Positions 7,764 to 13,373 of a stretch of DNA of 13,373 nt are shown one piece after another. The stretch comes from Firmicutes bacterium UBA1535 (GTDB lineage Bacteria; Bacillota; Clostridia; Tissierellales; Sedimentibacteraceae), in NCBI GenBank assembly GCA_002323775.1, contig DCPV01000301.1, positions 5,814-19,186 on the forward strand, in the 5' to 3' direction. Both the position numbers and the translations under genes were made by a program. The notes below the pieces were generated by a model that searched no databases, was not told the origin of the DNA, and was given only the letters and a program-made list of their open reading frames with translations. Numbering within the stretch: the first letter of the stretch is position 1; every line of letters begins with the position of its first letter.

Positions 7764-7850
7764 GAAATAATTCTATTAATAGTAGTTGTAAATCATACAT
7801 TTCAAAGGTATATTAATTTCGCCATAAATACAAACCTATCAGTTTAACCC

Positions 7851-8033
7851 CTAAGCTACAACTCCATAAAACTTTTCTTCAAAGTATCTTCTGCTTACCT
7901 TACCTGTTATAGTCATAAAACCATTTTTATTTAACTGTTCATTTAGTTTTTTAATAATTTTATAGGCATGTGCTTTAGATACTCCAAGATATTCTGCTAT
8001 CTCCTGTGCAGTTATAAACATTCTTTTGTCCAT
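7851..8033 (-). CDS. Small helix-turn-helix protein, excisionase-like
   Basis: A 60-residue protein dominated by a MerR/excisionase-type HTH: TAQEIAEYLGVSKAHAYKII (8-27), followed by KKLNEQLNKNG and a short strand turn ending SRRYFEEKFYG, as in the wing of DNA-binding excisionases. Ribosome binding site GGTGGGG lies just upstream of the ATG at 8033, and a perfect consensus promoter lies about 30-60 bp further up. Position between the repressor and int on the int strand is where Xis usually lies. It probably bends attachment-site DNA and directs Int toward excision, and may also regulate transcription. Short length limits certainty. Confidence 0.75.
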   Translation of the reverse strand: MDKRMFITAQEIAEYLGVSKAHAYKIIKKLNEQLNKNGFMTITGKVSRRYFEEKFYGVVA

Positions 8034-8052
8034 TTAACCCCACCTTTCTCAC

Positions 8053-8066
8053 AAACAATTTTGTTT
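8053..8066. promoter_or_regulatory. Putative repressor operator O1
   Basis: AAACAA-tt-TTGTTT, a perfect 14-bp palindrome covering the predicted start of the xis-like transcript. Related palindromes lie at 8132 and 8185. Likely bound by the XRE repressor encoded at 8252; binding is inferred from symmetry and position. Confidence 0.55.
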
Positions 8067-8072
8067 ATATGA

Positions 8073-8101
8073 ATTATACTAAAATTTACTATTCTTGTCA
8101 A
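8073..8101 (-). promoter_or_regulatory. Perfect sigma-A promoter for the xis-like/int operon
   Basis: On the minus strand TTGACA (8101-8096), 17-bp spacer, TATAAT (8078-8073): full consensus in both boxes at ideal spacing. The predicted start (about 8066) falls within an operator-like palindrome. A promoter this strong driving excision genes must be kept repressed, which fits the divergent repressor gene. Confidence 0.85.
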
Positions 8102-8131
8102 TACTTTTTGGCTATCAAGTTAAAATGTTTT

Positions 8132-8145
8132 AAACAAATTTATTT
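8132..8145. promoter_or_regulatory. Putative repressor operator O2
   Basis: AAACAA-at-TTATTT, one mismatch from the O1 palindrome, flanked by T and A as at O3. It lies between the two divergent promoters, just upstream of the repressor gene's -35 box, where a bound dimer could repress or activate. Confidence 0.45.
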
Positions 8146-8150
8146 ATATA

Positions 8151-8180
8151 TTGAATAATAATATATAAATATGCTATAAT
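8151..8180 (+). promoter_or_regulatory. Extended -10 sigma-A promoter of the repressor gene
   Basis: TTGAAT (8151-8156), 18-bp spacer, TATAAT (8175-8180) preceded by TGC, giving an extended -10 element. The predicted start, about 8187, leaves a leader of some 65 nt before the repressor ATG. Confidence 0.75.
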
Positions 8181-8184
8181 AAGT

Positions 8185-8198
8185 AAACAATATTGATT
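8185..8198. promoter_or_regulatory. Putative repressor operator O3
   Basis: AAACAA-ta-TTGATT, one mismatch from the O1 palindrome, overlapping the predicted start of the repressor transcript. It mirrors O1's position on the opposite promoter and suggests autorepression. Confidence 0.5.
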
Positions 8199-8251
8199 AT
8201 TAGAGAAAGAAATGTTAATTAATAGATGATTGGAAAAAGGAGGACATACAT

Positions 8252-8890
8252 ATGTCAATCGGAATTAAACTGAGAAGATTAAGAAAAATGAGAGGATACA
8301 CTCAGAAACAACTTGGGTTATTAGTAGGCTTTAGCGAGGAAACTGCAGACGTAAGAATTACACAATATGAAACAGGAACTCGTGTGCCAAAAGAGGATAT
8401 GATTAGAAAAATGGCTGAGATATTAAAAGTAAATCCTGATTACTTAATGGCACCTGCACCTATAGATCCAGAGGAAATTATGAGAACACTTTTCTTCTTG
8501 GATGAGCATAACAATATAAATTTATCTTCTCAAGAGGTAATAATGGAGGATGGAACAGAAGAAATTAGAATTAGCTTAACAATTAAGGGTATGGACTATT
8601 TTCTCAAGCAATGGTATGAAAAACAAAAGGAATTAAAAAAGGGATTGATAATTCAAGATGAATACTACGAGTGGAAAACAAATTGGAAAGTAGATAAGAA
8701 TGATTTAAAAGAATACGAACAAGTGCTTACAGAGTATGCAAATCTTGAAAGATATAACGAAAATCATGCTTTATTACAAGAATTTATTAGGGGTAGATTG
8801 GACGACGTGGGAATTAGAAAATTAAAGAAAGCAGCTGGAGAAGATAAAAAATTAGCTGTAGAACTACTTAAATACATTCATAAAGATTAA
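8252..8890 (+). CDS. XRE-family (Cro/CI-like) HTH repressor of the element
   Basis: A 212-residue protein with an N-terminal HTH_3 domain (about 5-67): IKLRRLRKMRGYTQKQLGLL, recognition region around RITQYETGTRVP, and a closing helix AEILKVNPDYLM. The rest (70-212) is helical and charged with no Ser-Lys LexA peptidase motifs, and no ImmA-type metalloprotease gene adjoins it. It is therefore probably not removed by RecA-driven cleavage or by a neighbouring protease. AGGAGG 8 nt before the ATG is a strong ribosome binding site. It is transcribed away from the xis-like gene across a 218-bp control region with three matching palindromes, so it is the likely switch that holds int/xis silent and controls itself. 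Confidence 0.85.
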   Translation: MSIGIKLRRLRKMRGYTQKQLGLLVGFSEETADVRITQYETGTRVPKEDMIRKMAEILKVNPDYLMAPAPIDPEEIMRTLFFLDEHNNINLSSQEVIMEDGTEEIRISLTIKGMDYFLKQWYEKQKELKKGLIIQDEYYEWKTNWKVDKNDLKEYEQVLTEYANLERYNENHALLQEFIRGRLDDVGIRKLKKAAGEDKKLAVELLKYIHKD

Positions 8891-8897
8891 AAAGTTG

Positions 8898-8953
8898 AAA
8901 TAATAAATAAAAATAAATTCATTTTTAAGAGAAATTATTTTTATTTATTATTT
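8898..8953. terminator. Long AT-only inverted repeat after the repressor gene
   Basis: A 22-bp arm at 8898-8919 pairs with 8932-8953 with two mismatched positions across a 12-nt loop, starting 7 bp after the repressor stop. It contains almost no G or C. It may end the repressor transcript and, being nearly symmetric, any leftward read-through from guaA; a recombination-related role at the element end is an alternative. Confidence 0.5.
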
Positions 8954-9078
8954 GATGGTTTGGGACTATTTGTATATGCTTTATAAGCAAAAATGTTATG
9001 GCTGGTATCAAAATAGAACTACTCCAAAATGCTACACAAACTAAAATTCCAACCAAATTTAATTATCCAAGAAAAATA

Positions 9079-9100
9079 AAATGTTATCAAAATGTTATCA
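9079..9100 (+). repeat. Tandem 11-bp repeats AAATGTTATCA, possible integrase arm sites
   Basis: Two perfect abutting copies (9079-9089 and 9090-9100), with a partial copy AAATGTTAT at 8991-8999. They lie about 60-80 bp inside the presumed element end at guaA. Tandem direct repeats of 10-11 bp near an attachment core are typical of sites bound by the N-terminal domain of tyrosine integrases such as the one at 6564-7634. Binding is inferred. Confidence 0.45.
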
Positions 9101-9105
9101 ATCAC

Positions 9106-9150
9106 AAATAAAAAATCCGCAAACCATTGCAATAACTGGCTTGTGGATTT
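9106..9150 (-). terminator. Intrinsic terminator of guaA
   Basis: On the minus strand, 9150-9137 pairs with 9126-9113 (14 positions with one mismatch and one G-T pair) across a 10-nt loop, followed by GGATTTTTTATTT. It begins 7 bp after the guaA stop. Confidence 0.8.
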
Positions 9151-9190
9151 GATTTTCCTATTCCCACTCAATAGTTGATGGTGGCTTAGA
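9151..9190. other. Presumed element-chromosome junction (att site) at the guaA 3' end
   Basis: The last codons of guaA (encoding PPSTIEWE) and the bases just after form the likely attachment core, because a complete integration module lies directly beside it and the guaA 3' end is a known target of integrative elements. I searched for a second copy of the guaA end, such as TTCCCACTCAATAGTTGATG, in the rest of the window and found none. The other att site must therefore lie left of position 1, or the call is wrong. Exact ends cannot be set. Confidence 0.5.
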
Positions 9191-10690
9191 AGTAATATCA
9201 TAAACTATTCTATTTACATTATCAACTTCATTTACTATTCTATTTGACACCTTTTCAAGTACATCATATGGAATTCTTGCCCAGTCTGAGGTCATTCCGT
9301 CTGAGGAGTTTACTGCTCTTAGTGCTACTGTGTGCGAGTAGGTTCTATAATCTCCCATAACTCCTACGCTTCTCACATTTGGCAGACAAGCAAAATATTG
9401 CCATATGCTTTTTTGTAGCCCTGCTTTTTTGATTTCATCTCTAAATATGAAATCTGCCTCTCTTATTATGTGAAGCTTATCTTCTGTGATTTCACCTAAG
9501 CATCTGATTGCAAGTCCTGGCCCTGGGAATGGCTGTCTTTCAACTAAATCTTCTGGAATTCCAAGCTCTCTGCCTACTTGACGAACTTCATCCTTAAACA
9601 ACTGTCTTAATGGCTCTAACAGCTCAAAGTCAACATCTTCCGGAAGTCCTCCTACGTTGTGGTGCGATTTAATAGTTGCAGCTGTCGCAGTTCCGCTCTC
9701 TACCACGTCAGGATAGATTGTTCCTTGAACTAGATAATCTATATTTCCAAATTCTTCCTTTAATTTTTGTTTTTCTTCTTCAAAAACTCTTATAAATTCT
9801 TCGCCTATAATTTTTCTCTTTTTCTCAGGATCTGTTACTCCTGCTAATTTTCCGAGAAATCTCTCACCGGCATTTACCCTTATTAAATTCATATCGAACT
9901 GTTCTTTGAATATTTTTTCGACTTGGTCGCCCTCATCTTTTCTTAATAAACCGTGGTCAACAAATACACAGACAAGGTTTTTACCTATAGCCCTGTGAAC
10001 TAAAACTGCAGCAACAGATGAATCAACTCCGCCTGATAAAGCACATAAAGCTTTTTTATCTCCAACTTCTTGCTTAATTCTTTCTATTGTTTCAATTGCG
10101 AAATTTCCCATATTCCAATCAGGCTTTAGATTGCATACATTAAATAGGAAATTTTGTAAAATTTCTCTGCCCTTTTCTGAGTGTTCAACCTCTGGGTGGA
10201 ATTGAACAGCATAAATTTTCTTCTCGTCGTTTTGCATTGCACATATCGGACAGGTATCAGATGAAGCTGTTATTTTAAAACCCTGAGGTTTTTCCTCTAT
10301 ATAGTCTGTATGGCTCATCCATATTAAAGAATCCTGAGGGATATCCTTAAATAAACCAGCATTTTCAGCTGTTTGAAGCTTAATGCGTCCATATTCTCTA
10401 TTGTTTGCTCTTGTTACCTTGCCACCAAATGTCTGAGCTATCAACTGACCTCCGTAGCAAATCCCAAGTACTGGAATATTTAATTCAAATATTTCCTTAT
10501 TTATAGATGGTGAATTGTCCTCATATACACTTGCTGGACCACCAGAAAGGATTATTCCTGTCGGATTTTTTTCCTTTATTTGATTTATTGTGTATGTGTA
10601 AGGCACAATTTCACAATAAATATTTGCTTCTCGGACTCGTCTAGCTATCAATTGGCTGTATTGTGCGCCGAAGTCGATTATTATTACCAT
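9158..10690 (-). CDS. guaA: GMP synthase (glutamine-hydrolysing)
   Basis: A 510-residue enzyme converting XMP, ATP and glutamine to GMP in the cytosolic purine pathway. The class I amidotransferase domain shows the nucleophile in GICYGGQ (C78) and the triad H165/E167 in QFHPEVEH. The ATP pyrophosphatase domain follows with the PP-loop LSGGVDSS (218-225). The C-terminal dimerisation domain ends in the conserved PPSTIEWE. The start is taken at the ATG at 10690, giving [19 protein letters not shown], because AAGGAG lies 7 nt upstream and GuaA proteins begin there; an upstream in-frame ATG at 10732 adds 14 residues with no family support. The gene is complete and intact despite lying at the element junction, as expected if integration restores its 3' end. 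No purine riboswitch is seen in the short leader. Confidence 0.98.
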   Translation of the reverse strand: MVIIIDFGAQYSQLIARRVREANIYCEIVPYTYTINQIKEKNPTGIILSGGPASVYEDNSPSINKEIFELNIPVLGICYGGQLIAQTFGGKVTRANNREYGRIKLQTAENAGLFKDIPQDSLIWMSHTDYIEEKPQGFKITASSDTCPICAMQNDEKKIYAVQFHPEVEHSEKGREILQNFLFNVCNLKPDWNMGNFAIETIERIKQEVGDKKALCALSGGVDSSVAAVLVHRAIGKNLVCVFVDHGLLRKDEGDQVEKIFKEQFDMNLIRVNAGERFLGKLAGVTDPEKKRKIIGEEFIRVFEEEKQKLKEEFGNIDYLVQGTIYPDVVESGTATAATIKSHHNVGGLPEDVDFELLEPLRQLFKDEVRQVGRELGIPEDLVERQPFPGPGLAIRCLGEITEDKLHIIREADFIFRDEIKKAGLQKSIWQYFACLPNVRSVGVMGDYRTYSHTVALRAVNSSDGMTSDWARIPYDVLEKVSNRIVNEVDNVNRIVYDITSKPPSTIEWE

Positions 10691-10725
10691 GCTTTTCTCC
10701 TTTTGTTTTGTATAGTTTAATGGGA

Positions 10726-10755
10726 TTGACACCTTAGTAACATTCCCTGTATTAT
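10726..10755 (+). promoter_or_regulatory. Candidate rightward promoter upstream of the membrane protein and PBP genes
   Basis: TTGACA (10726-10731), 18-bp spacer, TATTAT (10750-10755). It would start an RNA near 10762 with a leader of about 210 nt before the TTG start at 10974. That leader is very AT-rich; I see no riboswitch or small gene with a ribosome binding site in it. No equally good promoter for guaA was found on the other strand. Confidence 0.55.
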
Positions 10756-10973
10756 TACTGTAGTTAATGTTAAATATTAAAATAAATTTTAATATATATT
10801 CTTATCAAAGTCAATTGAAAATCTTGTTAAATTTTTTATTTGATTTTTTATATTTAAAACAATATAATAATAGTATATTATTAATATATTGTAAACTAGT
10901 TTATATAGCTAAATTTTTCGATAAAAATATTAAATTAATTCAAACTATACAAGTAAAAGGAATGTGACTTATT

Positions 10974-11327
10974 TTGAAAATAAAATTTGAAAACAATCAA
11001 AAAAACAGATTAAGCTTAGCTATTGTATATATGGCAGTTTTCTTTATAATAATATCTTATTTTTATAGAATAAACTATATAGATTTTATTACTATTAGAA
11101 GCTTATATATACCAATAATCGGGATCTCGATGCTCGCAATAATGTTTAACTATCTTGTTTTTGGACATGTGTTTCTTATAAGCTCTTTGTTTGGGCTTAT
11201 ATTAGGATATACAAGAAATATTAATTACAGTGTTAAGGGTATGGCTACTAGCAACACTATAATAATATTTGGACTTATAATTGGTATCTTACTGCAAATG
11301 TATATGAAAATGAAAGAAAAAAAATAA
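10974..11327 (+). CDS. Small multi-pass membrane protein, function unknown
   Basis: A 117-residue hydrophobic protein with about four membrane segments: 13-31, 45-62, 63-80 and 94-112, with lysine-rich ends (MKIKFENNQKNR and KMKEKK) probably cytoplasmic. I do not recognise the family. The start is TTG at 10974, supported by an upstream sequence AAAGGAATGTGACTTATT that closely matches the leader of the next gene before its ATG (AAAGGAATGTGTGTTATT). It lies 108 bp upstream of the class A PBP gene on the same strand with no strong terminator between, so cotranscription and a cell-envelope role are plausible. The next M codon would remove the first membrane segment and is less likely. Confidence 0.7.
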   Translation: MKIKFENNQKNRLSLAIVYMAVFFIIISYFYRINYIDFITIRSLYIPIIGISMLAIMFNYLVFGHVFLISSLFGLILGYTRNINYSVKGMATSNTIIIFGLIIGILLQMYMKMKEKK

Positions 11328-11435
11328 AAAAATGTTCAAATTAGATATAAAAAAAGTAGATAACAGCTTAGCGTTAGATAATAATATTTTCATTAAAATT
11401 TTTGTCTGATTAAAACGAAAGGAATGTGTGTTATT

Positions 11436-13373
11436 ATGACCAATGAGAATAATCAAAAAAATACAAATAATACTCAGAACACTACAGTTAAAAAGAAAAA
11501 AAGAAGAAAAAAGAAAATTAAAATTTTTAGAATATTATTTCTAATTGTACTAGTAGCTATCGTAGTTGGTGGCCTCATAGTTGGAAAAATAGTCCTTGAT
11601 GTTATAGCGGACGCACCTAAGATTGATCCGACAAATGTACTTGGAACACTAACTCAGAACTCAGTTATACTAGATCAAGATGGAAATATGATAGAGAAAA
11701 TTCAAGACCCGAATGAAAATCGTGAAATAGTTGAATTAAGCAAGATGCCAAAGCATTTGCAAGAAGCATTTATAGCTGTTGAAGATAAACGATTTATAAA
11801 GCATTTTGGTATAGATATTCAAGGTCTAATGGCTGCTGTTTATAGCAATATAACCTCTGGAGACTTAAAAGGCAGAGGTGCAAGCACAATAACTCAACAG
11901 CTTGTTAAAAATCTTTATTTTTCTGATGATAAAGGAAAAAAACTTGAGAGAAAAATAAAAGAAGCTTATCTTGCCATACAAATGGAAAGAGCGCTAATAA
12001 AGGATCAGATATTAGAAAACTATCTTAACACAATACCTCTTGGACCAAGTATACATGGTGTTCAAGCTGCTGCATACGCATATTTTTCAAAAGATGTAAG
12101 CGAATTGACCATAGCTGAATCAGCACTTATAGCTGGAACTCCTAAAAGTACAGCTCTCTATACTCCATACAAAAGAATAGGTATGGATGATTTAGATGGT
12201 ATAGCTGAAGAAGATATAGTAGGATATATTTATGTAGGATCAGTAAAATACGCTTGTGTATTTAATCCAGAGTCTGTTGAAAGACAAAAACTTGTTCTGA
12301 AATTTATGCTTGAACAAGGAAAAATATCTCAAGAGGAATATGATGCAGCACTCAAGGAAGATATAAAAGCGGCATTAAATCCTGGCGAGAGCAAAATAGA
12401 GGGTGTAACATCTAACAATTTTGCTGATTATGTAAAAGAAGAAGTCATTAAGGATTTAATGGCAGATCGTGAGATGACCTATGAAGAAGCTGAAAAATAT
12501 CTAGTAAATGGTGGCTTAAGTATATATACTACCATGGATGTAAATATTCAAAAAACTATTGAAGCTCAATATGAAAGCTTTGGGGAAATCTTCTTAAACA
12601 ATAAAATACCTACGAATAAGCCTATAGCTCAAGACTGGACTAATTTTAGATGGGTTGGAGAAAAATCCTTAGGAACACTTGATAAATATAAAAATGTACT
12701 GAATAGCACAGGTCAAGTTCTGTACTTCCAGCATGATAATATATTTAACGCTGAAAATATGCTGTATTTATCACCTAATGAGTATTCGATTGACGAAAAT
12801 GGCGATCTCATTATAAAGACAAACAAATTAAATATATATTCATCTGTAATAGATATTGTTGATTTCTATACTATAGACGAAAAAAATCAAATGGTAACTC
12901 ATAATGTAGGTGGGTTAAACATAGGAAAGGTTTATGAAGTAGTAGATCAAAAGGGAAATGCAGGAACTATAAAAATATTTAAAGAATTTTTAGATAAAAA
13001 TCCTAATTTTTATAAAATTGTTGCTGATGATGTTATGACTATAAGCAACGAATATTATAACTATGACGAAAGAGGTATAGTTCAGCCTCAATCAGCTGCT
13101 GTTATAATGGATTATAGAACAGGATATATAAAGGCAATTTACGGTGGAAGGGATATAGTTGGCAATAAAACTTTCAACAGAGCTGTTGATGCAGCAAGAC
13201 AGCCGGGTTCGACGATAAAGCCTCTTAGTGTATATATGGCTGCTCTTGATCGTGGTTATACTGCCGCTTCAGTTTTTGATGACTTACCTATGTACCTTGA
13301 AGATGGTCAGCGTTGGCCTAAAAACTGGTATGAGCAATCTTCCGGCCGTGCTTTCAAATATAAGGGCGTTGTA
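11436..13373 (+). CDS. Class A penicillin-binding protein, bifunctional (3' end cut by window)
   Basis: The first 646 codons run open to the window edge. After a polar N-terminus and a strong basic patch (KKKKRRKKK, 19-27) comes one membrane anchor (31-55), so the rest lies outside the cell. The GT51 glycosyltransferase domain shows AVEDKRFIKHFGID (catalytic E116) and GASTITQQLVKN, then KIKEAYLAIQMER. The transpeptidase domain begins past residue 400 and includes RQPGSTIKPL, whose S592 and K595 are the SxxK active site; the SxN and KTG motifs lie beyond the edge. The link after TPKSTALYTPY carries an insert of about 25 residues before the usual RQKLVLKFMLEQGKIS. It polymerises and cross-links peptidoglycan. 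AAAGGAA 11 nt before the ATG is the ribosome binding site. A PBP1a/PonA-type protein. Confidence 0.95.
   Translation, partial: MTNENNQKNTNNTQNTTVKKKKRRKKKIKIFRILFLIVLVAIVVGGLIVGKIVLDVIADAPKIDPTNVLGTLTQNSVILDQDGNMIEKIQDPNENREIVELSKMPKHLQEAFIAVEDKRFIKHFGIDIQGLMAAVYSNITSGDLKGRGASTITQQLVKNLYFSDDKGKKLERKIKEAYLAIQMERALIKDQILENYLNTIPLGPSIHGVQAAAYAYFSKDVSELTIAESALIAGTPKSTALYTPYKRIGMDDLDGIAEEDIVGYIYVGSVKYACVFNPESVERQKLVLKFMLEQGKISQEEYDAALKEDIKAALNPGESKIEGVTSNNFADYVKEEVIKDLMADREMTYEEAEKYLVNGGLSIYTTMDVNIQKTIEAQYESFGEIFLNNKIPTNKPIAQDWTNFRWVGEKSLGTLDKYKNVLNSTGQVLYFQHDNIFNAENMLYLSPNEYSIDENGDLIIKTNKLNIYSSVIDIVDFYTIDEKNQMVTHNVGGLNIGKVYEVVDQKGNAGTIKIFKEFLDKNPNFYKIVADDVMTISNEYYNYDERGIVQPQSAAVIMDYRTGYIKAIYGGRDIVGNKTFNRAVDAARQPGSTIKPLSVYMAALDRGYTAASVFDDLPMYLEDGQRWPKNWYEQSSGRAFKYKGVV

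Noticed and set aside
7720..7845. Possible 41-codon frame on the + strand between int and the xis-like gene
   Set aside because: AAGGAG is only 1 nt from the ATG, the frame crosses the hairpin, and the peptide has no recognisable features.
9019..9201. 60-codon leftward frame across the guaA end
   Set aside because: It overlaps the guaA 3' end in another frame and runs through the terminator.
10767..10967. Open frame of 66 codons in the guaA-PBP gap
   Set aside because: No ribosome binding site, composition typical of AT-rich noncoding DNA (many I, L, N, Y, K), and it lies in the presumed leader of the next gene.
10691..10973. Purine riboswitch or T-box in the guaA/PBP gap
   Set aside because: The guaA leader is too short for an aptamer and none of the conserved core bases of those classes is visible on either strand.

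Overview
The window is AT-rich with strong AGGAGG-type ribosome binding sites, consensus sigma-A promoters, a TTG start and a Gram-positive style class A penicillin-binding protein. This points to a low-GC Bacillota, most likely a clostridial-type anaerobe; the genus cannot be told from this stretch. The junction between a mobile element (left, about 1-9150) and the chromosome (right, guaA onward) falls at the 3' end of guaA.

Left region (1-4038): three tightly packed rightward genes. They encode a HerA/FtsK-like ATPase (cut by the left edge), an Hsp90-like GHKL ATPase, and a large radical SAM protein with an unusual helical insert. Spacings of 2 bp between genes indicate one operon. I recognise each family but not the combination as a named system. 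On an integrative element, such a trio is a good candidate for a DNA-targeting or anti-phage cargo module.

Middle noncoding region (4039-4911, about 870 bp): no gene, but rich in repeats. It holds four copies of TTTACAGC(A/T)CC with two half copies, a GC-rich hairpin, an AT hairpin, and a symmetric nested array of TGCGTCGGCATTTT boxes. This looks like a replication or transfer origin.

Element backbone (4912-8953): leftward genes for a RepA-like hexameric ATPase, a MobC-like ribbon-helix-helix protein, a tyrosine integrase and a small excisionase-like HTH protein, with a divergent XRE repressor. The 218-bp divergent control region has a perfect consensus promoter each way and three related operator palindromes, two of which sit on the predicted transcription starts. 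No relaxase or coupling protein is visible.

Right region (8954-13373): the element end carries tandem 11-bp repeats that could be integrase arm sites and a strong terminator for guaA. Then come guaA (leftward), a short membrane protein with a TTG start, and the first 646 codons of a class A penicillin-binding protein, cut by the right edge. The 3' end of guaA is a known hot spot for genomic islands, so the layout fits an integrative mobilizable element. Its other end lies outside the window to the left.
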